5,855 nucleotides of DNA, taken from an uncultured Fusobacterium sp. GTDB taxonomy: Bacteria; Fusobacteriota; Fusobacteriia; Fusobacteriales; Fusobacteriaceae. Each line of letters opens with the position of its first letter. The first letter of the stretch is position 1. Under the pieces are notes generated by a model. That model was given only the letters and a program-made list of their open reading frames with translations. It had not been told where the DNA came from and did not search any database. The stretch spans positions 1-5,855 of the forward strand of contig UQQO01000132.1 in assembly GCA_900543175.1 (NCBI GenBank). The letters are read 5' to 3'. This document shows, in pieces, positions 1-5,755 of the stretch. A program made the translations under genes and the position numbers.

Positions 1-21
1 GATTTATTTAGTCAACTACTG

Positions 22-27
22 TATAAT
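22..27 (+). promoter_or_regulatory. Candidate -10 box of the FMN-binding protein gene
   Basis: A perfect TATAAT lies 48 bases upstream of the start codon at 76. With a 17-base spacer the -35 box would span the left edge of the window; the first visible bases (GATT) could be the end of a TTGATT, but the first two bases are not visible. The call rests on the -10 match alone. Confidence 0.5.
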
Positions 28-75
28 ATATACAGGAAATACTAAAAAACGATACTAAATATATGGGAGGAATGA

Positions 76-801
76 ATGAACCACAAAAATTTTTTAAAAG
101 TTTTACTTGTAGGAGGATTACTACTTTCAGCTAATTCTCTATTTGCTTCTACAAAATTATACCAAGGACTTGGAAAATCAAGTAATTTCAGAGTAGGACC
201 TGGAAAAGATAGCAAAGGTGTCAATGTTTATAGTTTAAATTATGTAACAGCTTCTGGAGTATTTGATGAAGAGGGGAAAGTTGTAAGTCTTAAAGTAGAT
301 GCACTTGAAATTAGCACTCCTAACTATGATGGTCCATCTATGCCACACTTTTCTGGTTGGCCTAACACACAAGGTTACAATGTAACAGATCATGAAAGTG
401 GGGAGGTAGTTGCAGTTTCTGAAAACACTGTTGAAAATATCACTAAAGAAGTAGAAAATTGGAAAACAAAACGTGAACGTGGAGCAGAGTATGGAATGAA
501 TCCTCGTAATGAGTGGAATAAACAAATGAACTTCTTTGAAAACTATTTTAAAGGGAAAACAGTAGCTGAAATTGAAGAGTGGTTCGCTAAATACACTTCT
601 GATGTAAATGGAAGACCTCTTAAAGCTAAGAGTAAACATGAGCAAGATAAAGTAAAATATGAAAAACTATCTGAAAAAGAGAAGGCAGAATTAGTAGATG
701 TAGTGGCTGGAGCTACAATGAGCTTAAAAGATTCTCACGGAGATATTTTAGGTGCTATTAAAGATGCTTATAACAACAGAATTGAATTTGTAGTAGAGTA
801 A
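76..801 (+). CDS. Secreted FMN-binding (FMN_bind-type) protein, probably covalently flavinylated
   Basis: The 241-residue product is probably an exported redox protein carrying FMN outside the cytoplasmic membrane. Residues 1-24 form a signal peptide: Lys4 and Lys8, a hydrophobic core at 9-17, and SANSLFA with likely cleavage after Ala24. There is no lipobox cysteine. Near the C-terminus, residues 208-214 read DVVAGAT, close to the Dxx(S/T)GAT motif in which ApbE flavin transferases attach FMN to the threonine; Thr214 is the predicted site. The usual Ser/Thr before the glycine is Ala211. The segment around 59-80 (ASGVFDEEGKVVSLKVDALE) also fits FMN_bind-like folds. The start at 76 has GGGAGG at 65-70 five bases upstream; an overlapping ATG at 72 is in another frame and stops soon. 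The gene is single, with its own terminator, and no ApbE or partner reductase is visible. The fold is a motif-based assignment; the electron partner is unknown. Confidence 0.72.
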   Translation: MNHKNFLKVLLVGGLLLSANSLFASTKLYQGLGKSSNFRVGPGKDSKGVNVYSLNYVTASGVFDEEGKVVSLKVDALEISTPNYDGPSMPHFSGWPNTQGYNVTDHESGEVVAVSENTVENITKEVENWKTKRERGAEYGMNPRNEWNKQMNFFENYFKGKTVAEIEEWFAKYTSDVNGRPLKAKSKHEQDKVKYEKLSEKEKAELVDVVAGATMSLKDSHGDILGAIKDAYNNRIEFVVE

Positions 802-840
802 TTTTAAAACTTAGCACTTTTTAAAATTGAAACTATTTAT

Positions 841-886
841 ACTGCACTTAAAATCTTAGATAACTGAGATGGAGAGTGCAGTTTTT
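841..886 (+). terminator. Intrinsic terminator of the FMN-binding protein gene
   Basis: ACTGCACT (841-848) pairs perfectly with AGTGCAGT (875-882). Inside it, ATCTTAG (853-859) pairs with CTGAGAT (864-870) around an ATAA loop, with one G-U pair. A run of five T (882-886) follows. The hairpin lies 39 bases after the stop codon at 799-801, so it ends that transcript and insulates the next gene. Confidence 0.9.
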
Positions 887-942
887 ATATTTAAACTCCA
901 ATAATTATATGTTAAACCAATGTAAAAATAGTGTAAAAAAAA

Positions 943-971
943 TTGAAAATATAAAAAATAAAAGTTATAAT
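943..971 (+). promoter_or_regulatory. Sigma-70-type promoter of the CNNM/CBS gene
   Basis: TTGAAA (943-948) and TATAAT (966-971) are separated by 17 bases, five of six and six of six matches to consensus at the preferred spacing. Transcription would start near 978, giving a leader of about 30 bases before the ATG at 1008. This supports the start at 1008 over any upstream in-frame start. Confidence 0.8.
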
Positions 972-995
972 TATTCTCAATTAAAGATTAATATT

Positions 996-1001
996 AGGAG
1001 G
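996..1001 (+). promoter_or_regulatory. Ribosome binding site deciding the CNNM/CBS start
   Basis: AGGAGG lies six bases before the ATG at 1008. The reading frame is open further up to a GTG at 876, but that codon lies inside the previous gene's terminator hairpin and upstream of the promoter, so it is not the start. Confidence 0.88.
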
Positions 1002-1007
1002 TTTTTT

Positions 1008-2327
1008 ATGGAAGATTCAGACACGGCAAATATTTTTTCTCAATTATTATTACTTATTTTTTTAACATTGGTAAATGCTTTTTTTGCCAGTGCAGAGATG
1101 GCAGCAGTTTCAGTTAACAAAAACAAGATTAAAATTCTTGCAGAAAATGAGGATAATAAAAAGGCTAAATTGATTTTAGAGCTTTTAGAAGAGCCAACAA
1201 AATTTTTATCTACAATTCAAGTTGCAATAACACTATCAGGGTTTTTAGCCAGTGCATCAGCAGCTACAAGCTTTTCTAAACCTCTAGGGAAGCTATTGAC
1301 ACAGTTTGGAATAACATATCCTTATAATGAGAATATATCTCTTATTTTTGTAACAATTATTCTATCATATTTTACACTTGTTTTTGGAGAGTTAGTACCT
1401 AAAAGAATTGCTTTACAAAAAGCTGAGTTCATAAGTTTATTTTCAGTAAAGATTATATTCACTGTTTCTAAAATAACTTCTCCATTTATAAAACTTTTAT
1501 CTCTTTCAACTAATTTTGTTTTGCATCTATTGGGAATGAAAGATGAAAAATTAGAAGAAAATATATCAAAAGAAGAGATTAGATCTATGATAGAAGCTGG
1601 ACAGGCTAATGGAGTTTTTAATGAAACTGAAAAAGAGATGATAAATTCAATATTTGAATTCGACGATATAACAACAGAAGAGATAATGATTGCTAGAACA
1701 GATGTGTACATGGTAAATATAGATGTTCCAGTAACTGAATATATAGATGAACTTCTTTCTAAAAAATATGCAAGAATACCAGTTTATCAAAACACTATTG
1801 ATAATATAATTGGTATACTTCATATGAAAGATGTAGTGATAGAAGCAAGGAAAAAAGGTTTTGATAATATAGATATAAAACAGATTTTACACAAGCCTTA
1901 TCTTGCTCCTGAAAGTAAAAAAATAGATGAACTTTTTAAAGATATGCAGAGAAACAGAAAATCAATGGCAATTATTATAGATGAATATGGTGGATTTGCA
2001 GGAATAGTTACAATGGAAGATTTAGTGGAAGAGGTTATGGGAGAGATAGAGGATGAGCATGATATAAGTTCTCCACAAATAACAAAAGTTGATAAGTTTA
2101 CATATGTAGTAAGTGGCTTAATCTCCTTAGATGAGTTAAATGAAAAGTTTGGAACAAATATTGAAAGTCAAGGATATAATACCTTATCAGGGTATATAAC
2201 TTCCATTCTTGGAGTAGTTCCTAACAAAGAGTGTGAGGGAAAAGAGTTAGAAACTAATAAATTAAAATTAAAAATAGAGGAAACAAAGGAAAATAGAATT
2301 GAAAAAGTAAGAGTAACATTAAAATAG
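1008..2327 (+). CDS. CNNM/CorB-type membrane protein with CBS pair and CorC_HlyC domain (putative divalent metal transporter, 'hemolysin family')
   Basis: The 439-residue protein has the full architecture of the CNNM (DUF21)-CBS-CorC family, whose studied members are linked to Mg2+ export or homeostasis; older 'hemolysin' names are historical. The N-terminal membrane domain covers about residues 10-175, with hydrophobic segments near 10-28, 66-88, 110-127 and 141-175, and family motifs NAFFASAE (23-30), TIQVAITLSGFLAS (69-82) and GELVPKR (127-133). A linker with FEFDDITTEEIMIARTDV (217-233) leads into the first CBS repeat (YARIPVY, 254-260). The second includes IIDEYGGFAGIVTMEDLVEE (about 323-342), where CBS pairs of this family bind nucleotide. 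The C-terminal CorC_HlyC domain runs from about 355 to 435. Length and domain order are complete, with no sign of decay. The gene is monocistronic between its own promoter and terminator. Direction of transport and exact metal are not readable from sequence. Confidence 0.92.
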   Translation: MEDSDTANIFSQLLLLIFLTLVNAFFASAEMAAVSVNKNKIKILAENEDNKKAKLILELLEEPTKFLSTIQVAITLSGFLASASAATSFSKPLGKLLTQFGITYPYNENISLIFVTIILSYFTLVFGELVPKRIALQKAEFISLFSVKIIFTVSKITSPFIKLLSLSTNFVLHLLGMKDEKLEENISKEEIRSMIEAGQANGVFNETEKEMINSIFEFDDITTEEIMIARTDVYMVNIDVPVTEYIDELLSKKYARIPVYQNTIDNIIGILHMKDVVIEARKKGFDNIDIKQILHKPYLAPESKKIDELFKDMQRNRKSMAIIIDEYGGFAGIVTMEDLVEEVMGEIEDEHDISSPQITKVDKFTYVVSGLISLDELNEKFGTNIESQGYNTLSGYITSILGVVPNKECEGKELETNKLKLKIEETKENRIEKVRVTLK

Positions 2328-2342
2328 AATAAATATTAAAAT

Positions 2343-2383
2343 AGCTTTCTATGATAAAAATAAAATCATAGAGAGCTTTTTTT
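2343..2383 (+). terminator. Intrinsic terminator of the CNNM/CBS gene
   Basis: AGCTTTCTATGAT (2343-2355) pairs along 13 positions, with one G-U, with ATCATAGAGAGCT (2365-2377) around a nine-base A-rich loop. A run of seven T (2377-2383) follows. It starts 15 bases after the stop codon at 2325-2327. Confidence 0.92.
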
Positions 2384-2409
2384 ATATTAAAATTAAATCC
2401 CCTCAATAA

Positions 2410-2469
2410 AATTTAGCTGCTACTGAAGCAAAGGTAATTGTTCCTGATGTTGTTGAAGTTATGAAATAA
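2410..2469 (+). pseudogene. Possible 3' relic of a lost gene
   Basis: One + strand frame is open from after a TAA at 2407-2409 to TAA at 2467-2469 and reads NLAATEAKVIVPDVVEVMK. It has no usable start codon or ribosome binding site; the only ATG is the second-last sense codon. The composition, with alternating Val/Ile and an Ala-Thr-Glu-Ala stretch, looks protein-like rather than like the AT-rich spacer around it. An intrinsic terminator follows ten bases after the stop, exactly where a real gene's terminator would sit. I read it as the surviving tail of a gene removed by deletion or rearrangement. The parent family is not recognised. Nineteen codons are few, so chance remains possible. Confidence 0.4.
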
Positions 2470-2478
2470 TAATTTTGT

Positions 2479-2522
2479 GGACTGTTGTAATTGTTGAATT
2501 ATCAATTATAACAGTCCTTTTT
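2479..2522 (+). terminator. Strong intrinsic terminator without an intact upstream gene
   Basis: GGACTGTTGTAATTG (2479-2493) pairs over 15 positions, with one G-U, with CAATTATAACAGTCC (2503-2517) around a nine-base loop, and T5 follows at 2518-2522. On the - strand the hairpin is not followed by a T-run, so it acts mainly rightward. The CNNM/CBS gene already has a terminator about 95 bases upstream, so this one most likely belonged to the relic at 2410-2469. It may also block antisense read-through into the convergent NERD gene. Confidence 0.85.
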
Positions 2523-2548
2523 ATTTGAAATCTTCCAATTAAAATAAA

Positions 2549-3310
2549 TTATTTAGAAGTAAATTTACATCTAGGGTAATTACTACAACCTAAAAAATTT
2601 CCATAACGTCCTTTTCTTTCTACTAATCTTCCACCACATTTTGGACATATTTTTTTAGATAACAATGCCTCTTTTTCAAATATTTTTTGTTGAACATTTT
2701 TTATATGAACTTCTTTTATATCTTCATTATCAATATTATATTGTAAAAGTTTATCTGAGATTTTTTTAACATCTAATACATTGAAAATAGGTTTTTTGAA
2801 TTCTTGAATAAATTCTTTTAATTCAAGTGAGTAGATAACATTCTCTAGATTATTACATTCAAGAGTAGCATTATTTGAAAAAACAATAATAGAAGTAAAA
2901 GTATCAAAGGGGATTCTTAATAATCTTTGCAAAACTTTTATATGTGAATGATTTTGTTTTATTGGATTATAAAATTTATAAGTTTTTCCATAAAAATTTT
3001 CTGTCCAATATTCTGAATTATTATTTCCATAAATTTGCCCTTTATAATTTTTAGTTTCTATAACAAAAATTCCATAAATAGATACAACAATATGATCTAT
3101 TTGAGTAGTCATACCATTGTTAGATAAGTAGATATTATTAAAAATTTGATATTCTTTAGGTAGAGTGTTTAAGATTTGTGCTATTTTATTTTCTCCTATT
3201 TCTCCTAATATTTCAGCAGAGCTTTTATATTTTTTAGTAGGTTCTTTTTTCTTAGAAAGCAATGGAATAAGGAATATAATTAATAAAAAAAGTAAAATAA
3301 TAACTATCAT
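2549..3310 (-). CDS. Membrane-anchored NERD-domain protein with C-terminal topoisomerase-type zinc finger
   Basis: The 253-residue product begins with a hydrophobic helix (residues 2-18) followed by KKK, an N-terminal membrane anchor with the rest probably cytosolic. A NERD (nuclease-related) domain spans about 34-150: LGEIGENK (35-42), then QIDHIVVSIYGIFVIETKNY (70-89). Asp72 and E85-x-K87 fit the catalytic pattern of PD-(D/E)XK-like nucleases. The C-terminus (222-253) is a four-cysteine finger, CPKC at 222-225 plus Cys242 and Cys248, of the type at the end of bacterial topoisomerase I, suggesting single-strand DNA contact. The start at 3310 has GGAGG at 3315-3319; the frame stays open upstream to 3400, but that stretch has no such site and contains the probable promoter. 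The role of NERD proteins is not established; nuclease or DNA processing is an inference. Base composition is far more AT-rich than the adjacent transporter operon. No partner gene is beside it. Confidence 0.88.
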   Translation of the reverse strand: MIVIILLFLLIIFLIPLLSKKKEPTKKYKSSAEILGEIGENKIAQILNTLPKEYQIFNNIYLSNNGMTTQIDHIVVSIYGIFVIETKNYKGQIYGNNNSEYWTENFYGKTYKFYNPIKQNHSHIKVLQRLLRIPFDTFTSIIVFSNNATLECNNLENVIYSLELKEFIQEFKKPIFNVLDVKKISDKLLQYNIDNEDIKEVHIKNVQQKIFEKEALLSKKICPKCGGRLVERKGRYGNFLGCSNYPRCKFTSK

Positions 3311-3350
3311 TTTTCCTCCAAATAAAAACAGATATTTGTTTAATAACTTG

Positions 3351-3384
3351 ATTATAAGATACAAGAAAAAAAATTTTTTGTAAA
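3351..3384 (-). promoter_or_regulatory. Probable promoter region of the NERD gene
   Basis: On the - strand, TTTACA (3384-3379) is followed after 17 bases by TATCTT (3361-3356), and a perfect TATAAT (3356-3351) overlaps the end of that box but would have a 22-base spacer. One of these -10 boxes probably starts transcription 30 to 40 bases before the ATG at 3310. The exact box is unresolved. Confidence 0.4.
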
Positions 3385-3433
3385 GTACTTTTAAAAACAC
3401 AATTTGAGAATAATATTTTAATTATTTTTAAAT

Positions 3434-3470
3434 AAAAAAAGGCTAAAAGGATTTTAAATACCTTTCAGCC
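3434..3470 (-). terminator. Intrinsic terminator of the amino acid ABC transporter operon
   Basis: On the - strand GGCTGAAAGG (3470-3461) pairs with CCTTTTAGCC (3450-3441), one G-U pair, around a ten-base loop, followed by seven T (3440-3434). On the + strand the same hairpin has an A-C mismatch and no T-run, so it works leftward, about 70 bases after the ATPase stop codon. Confidence 0.88.
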
Positions 3471-3541
3471 TAAAACTAAATAAGAAATATATAAAATATT
3501 TACACCTTCTATTCAAGAATATAATTTTAAATGGAATAAAA

Positions 3542-4186
3542 CTATCTTTTATCTCTGTTATCAATAATCTCTTTAACTTGCCCATTTTCCATAACAACTA
3601 TTCTATCAGAAATTTGATTTACAAAATCAATCTCGTGGCTAACAATTACCATTGTAATATCACTTGTATTTCTAAGCTCCTCAATTACTGCCTCAACCTC
3701 TTTTACCATCTCAGGATCAAGAGCAGATGTAGGCTCATCAAATAGCAATAACTCTGGATTTTTAGCCAATGCTCTAGCTATTGCAACCCTTTGTTTTTGT
3801 CCACCAGAAAGAGCTTTTGGATAGAAATTTGCCCTCTCTTTAAGTCCAACCTTTTCAAGAAGCTCAAGGGCTATCTCCTTAGCTTTAGATTTTTCCATCT
3901 TATCCACAACTATAAGGGATTCCATAATATTTTGTAGAGCTGTCATATGTGGAAATAGATTGAAAGATTGAAAAACCATTCCCATTTTGTTCTTTTCAGG
4001 AACTACAATTGTTCCAGAGTCAATCTCCTCTAAACCTATAAGACATCTAAGAAGTGTAGATTTTCCCCCACCAGATGCCCCAATTATAGAGATTACCTCT
4101 CCCTTTTCTATCTCTAAATTTACATTTTTCAGTATCATTTCACTTTCAGAATACTTTTTATATAGATTTTCTACCTTGATAAACAT
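3542..4186 (-). CDS. Polar amino acid ABC transporter ATP-binding protein (predicted histidine importer)
   Basis: The 214-residue cytoplasmic ATPase powers import by the permease encoded just upstream. All ABC motifs are present: Walker A GASGGGKST (36-44), Q-loop Gln73 in MVFQ, signature LSGGQ (126-130), Walker B LLLFDE (146-151), D-loop SALD (154-157) and switch His184. Q-loop context FNLFPHMTALQNI and the overall match place it in the GlnQ/HisP group. It is shorter than the roughly 240 residues usual there: the stretch between 'DSGTI' and the Q-loop is compact and the chain stops soon after 'ENGQVKEI', lacking the usual C-terminal tail. All catalytic motifs are intact, so it should be active. 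Its ATG follows the permease stop by one base, and its ribosome binding site (AGGTGA, 4201-4196) lies inside the permease's last codons, implying translational coupling. Histidine as substrate is inferred from the operon leader. Confidence 0.93.
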   Translation of the reverse strand: MFIKVENLYKKYSESEMILKNVNLEIEKGEVISIIGASGGGKSTLLRCLIGLEEIDSGTIVVPEKNKMGMVFQSFNLFPHMTALQNIMESLIVVDKMEKSKAKEIALELLEKVGLKERANFYPKALSGGQKQRVAIARALAKNPELLLFDEPTSALDPEMVKEVEAVIEELRNTSDITMVIVSHEIDFVNQISDRIVVMENGQVKEIIDNRDKR

Positions 4187-4187
4187 C

Positions 4188-4814
4188 TTAAATCATCACC
4201 TTTTTTTCCATTTTCTTAAAGAATAGCACAACAACTGTTGAAAGTATTAAGTACATCACTGCACATATTATAAATGGTGTTATTGAGAAGTCACGAGTAA
4301 CAATCTCTTTAGAGTTTCTCAAGATCTCAGCCATTCCAATAGCAGAAACTAAAGATGTATCCTTAATAAGAGATATTGCCTCATTAGAAAGAGGTGGTAG
4401 AGCTGTAACAAGTGCTTGAGGAATGATAATTCTTCTCATAGTTTGTGAATAGCTCATTCCTAAAACCTTAGCAGCCTCATATTGCCCCTTGTCTATTCCT
4501 AAGATGCTACCTCTGAAAATCTCACAAAAATATGCTGCATAGTTGATGATAAAAGTTACTGAAGCAGCAGTAAATGGAGTTAAAGTTATTCCAATTACTG
4601 GCAGCCCATAGTAAACAAAGAATAGTTGTAATAAAAGTGGAGTTCCTCTAAATATCCAAGTATAAATTTGGATACAATTATTTAAAAATGCCGATTTTGA
4701 TACTCTTCCAAGGGAAAATATTATCCCTAGTGGCAGAGAAAACACCATAGTTATTATATAAAGATTAATTGTCAGTTTCATTCCATTTAAAATAAAAATT
4801 ATATTCTCATTCAT
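4188..4814 (-). CDS. Polar amino acid ABC transporter permease (HisM/HisQ family; predicted histidine importer)
   Basis: The 208-residue inner-membrane protein forms the translocation channel. It has hydrophobic segments at about 15-35, 49-70, 79-97, 135-160 and 178-199, as in five-helix His/Glu/Gln permeases. FRGTPLLLQLFFVYYGLP (55-72) is typical of the family, and the cytoplasmic EAA loop that docks on the ATPase is clear in GQYEAAKVLGMSYSQTMRRI (110-129). Only one permease gene is present, so the channel is presumably a homodimer, unlike the HisQ-HisM pair of enterobacteria. The start at 4814 is 13 bases past the binding-protein stop; its AAGGAG (4829-4824) overlaps that stop codon, nine bases from the ATG. 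Substrate assignment comes from the leader and operon, not from this protein. Confidence 0.93.
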   Translation of the reverse strand: MNENIIFILNGMKLTINLYIITMVFSLPLGIIFSLGRVSKSAFLNNCIQIYTWIFRGTPLLLQLFFVYYGLPVIGITLTPFTAASVTFIINYAAYFCEIFRGSILGIDKGQYEAAKVLGMSYSQTMRRIIIPQALVTALPPLSNEAISLIKDTSLVSAIGMAEILRNSKEIVTRDFSITPFIICAVMYLILSTVVVLFFKKMEKKVMI

Positions 4815-4827
4815 AAATTATATCTCC

Positions 4828-5601
4828 TTAGTTATTTTTTGTACCTAGCCATTTTTCACTGATTTTGTCAAAAGTTCCATCAGCTTTCATAGTATTAATT
4901 TGTCTGTTAATCTCATCTAAAAGAGCTTGATCATCTTTTCTTAAAGCAACTGCATAATACTCATCAGATAATGATTCTTCAGAGTAAGTAAGAGTATTTT
5001 TCTTAGAGTTGTAATATTGTCCTGAAACAGAATCCATTACAACTGCATCTGTTCTACCAGCTTCAAGATCAAGAAGTGCCTCAACATTTGTTGCATATTT
5101 TTTAACCTCTTTAATTTGAGAAGCTATTGGATTTTTTTCCACTGCCAATGCTCCAGAGCTTCCAAGTTGAACACCTACTACTTTTCCAGCTAATTCATTA
5201 ATCTTTGCAGGAGCTGTTCCCTTTCTAGTAAATATGATTTGTCCAACTACAAGATAAGGTTCTGTAAATGCAACTTGTTTCTTTCTTTGTTCAGTAACAG
5301 ACATTCCGTTCCATACCATATCTATATTCTTACTTCTTAAATCAAATATGATTGCATCCCACTCACAAGGTTTAAATTTTGCCTCAACACCCATTCTCTT
5401 AGCTACTTCTTTAGCTAGATCAATATCAAATCCAACTAGCTCTCCACTCTCATCTCTAAATCCCATAGGAGCAAATGTTGCATCTAATCCCACAGTAAAA
5501 TATCTTTTTTTCTTAATATCCTCTAAAGAGTTATCTTTTCCATAAGCGATTCCACAAGTTAAAGCTAACATCATTAAAACAGCCATAAATATTTTTTTCA
5601 T
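4828..5601 (-). CDS. Amino acid ABC transporter substrate-binding protein (SBP family 3; predicted histidine-binding)
   Basis: The 257-residue exported protein captures the ligand and delivers it to the permease. Residues 1-21 are a signal peptide (MKK, hydrophobic 4-15, likely cleavage after AYG). Cys16 follows ALT, a poor lipobox, so lipid anchoring is possible but not favoured. The mature part is a family 3 solute-binding protein: DATFAPMGF (40-48), signature GFDIDLAKEVAKRMG (57-71), and NGMSVTEQRKK (98-108), where Arg106 corresponds to the arginine that holds the ligand carboxylate in this family. Asp185/Asp190 in TDAVVMDSV lie where the ligand amino group is usually bound. Length is normal. 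The start at 5601 has AAGGAGG seven bases upstream; an in-frame ATG at 5637 lies inside the attenuator terminator and is rejected. The gene is the first of three and sits directly behind a His-codon attenuator, the main reason to propose histidine. Confidence 0.93.
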   Translation of the reverse strand: MKKIFMAVLMMLALTCGIAYGKDNSLEDIKKKRYFTVGLDATFAPMGFRDESGELVGFDIDLAKEVAKRMGVEAKFKPCEWDAIIFDLRSKNIDMVWNGMSVTEQRKKQVAFTEPYLVVGQIIFTRKGTAPAKINELAGKVVGVQLGSSGALAVEKNPIASQIKEVKKYATNVEALLDLEAGRTDAVVMDSVSGQYYNSKKNTLTYSEESLSDEYYAVALRKDDQALLDEINRQINTMKADGTFDKISEKWLGTKNN

Positions 5602-5608
5602 AATAAAT

Positions 5609-5615
5609 CCTCCTT
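5609..5615 (-). promoter_or_regulatory. Ribosome binding site of the binding-protein gene
   Basis: AAGGAGG on the - strand is seven bases before the ATG at 5601. It lies 11 bases downstream of the terminator U-tract, so it is transcribed only when RNA polymerase reads past the attenuator. Confidence 0.85.
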
Positions 5616-5626
5616 TAATTCTAAAT

Positions 5627-5660
5627 AAAAAAGCCATCTAGCATTGTATCTAGATGGCTT
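5627..5660 (-). terminator. Attenuator terminator in the leader of the ABC transporter operon
   Basis: On the - strand AAGCCATCTAG (5660-5650) pairs perfectly over 11 bases with CTAGATGGCTT (5641-5631) around the eight-base loop ATACAATG, followed by six T (5632-5627). It stands upstream of the first structural gene and downstream of the leader peptide, so it must be conditionally bypassed for the operon to be expressed. Its 5' arm overlaps the antiterminator strand at 5657-5646. Confidence 0.93.
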
Positions 5661-5755
5661 ACTAATTTATAAAAGCTTTAAGTTCCACCACAGATACAGA
5701 CTCTTTAGCATTACAATTAGAGTCTGCATCTATGTCTAACATAAAAACAAACTCT
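5646..5755 (-). promoter_or_regulatory. Histidine attenuator: alternative RNA helices between leader peptide and terminator
   Basis: Four strands ahead of the terminator 3' arm can pair in two exclusive ways (- strand). State 1: strand B (5734-5719) with strand C (5704-5689), 16 bp with two G-U pairs and a 14-base loop, leaving the terminator free to form. State 2: strand A (AGAGTTTGT, 5755-5747, directly after the leader stop codon) with the end of B (5727-5719), 9 bp with two G-U; this frees C, whose GTATCTGTGGTGG (5697-5685) pairs with CCATCTAGATAC (5657-5646), about 12 bp with one bulge, sequestering the terminator's 5' arm. A ribosome at the leader stop codon would cover A and favour State 1 (termination); one stalled on the His codons leaves A free and favours State 2 (read-through). 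The pairings are read by eye; the regulatory logic is inferred by analogy with the enterobacterial his leader. Confidence 0.82.

Noticed and set aside
876..1007. In-frame upstream extension of the CNNM/CBS protein from GTG at 876
   Set aside because: The GTG lies in the 3' arm of the preceding terminator and upstream of the consensus promoter at 943-971; the extension is Asn/Lys-rich spacer sequence, and AGGAGG sits six bases before the ATG at 1008.
2479..2517. Bidirectional terminator serving the NERD gene
   Set aside because: On the - strand the hairpin is followed by ACAAAATT rather than a T-run, so there is little support for leftward termination.
3311..3400. Upstream start at 3400 for the NERD protein
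   Set aside because: No ribosome binding site is seen there, the stretch holds the likely promoter, and a GGAGG precedes the ATG at 3310 which begins a clean membrane anchor.
3471..3541. Spacer between the ATPase stop codon and the operon terminator
   Set aside because: It is AT-rich with no ribosome binding site, open frame or hairpin that I can support.
5539..5556. Lipoprotein cleavage at Cys16 of the binding protein
   Set aside because: The preceding residues ALT do not fit the usual lipobox, where Gly, Ala or Ser precedes the cysteine; ordinary cleavage after AYG at residue 21 is more likely, though anchoring is not excluded.
5602..5637. In-frame ATG at 5637 as start of the binding protein
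   Set aside because: It lies in the attenuator terminator arm, has no ribosome binding site, and would place 12 residues ahead of a normal MKK signal peptide.
5681..5695. GGTGGAAC on the - strand upstream of the terminator, resembling part of a T-box sequence
   Set aside because: The rest of the T-box consensus is not present and I see no Stem I with a specifier loop. The translated His-run peptide with a stop codon and competing helices explains the leader better. A covariance-model search for T-boxes would settle it.
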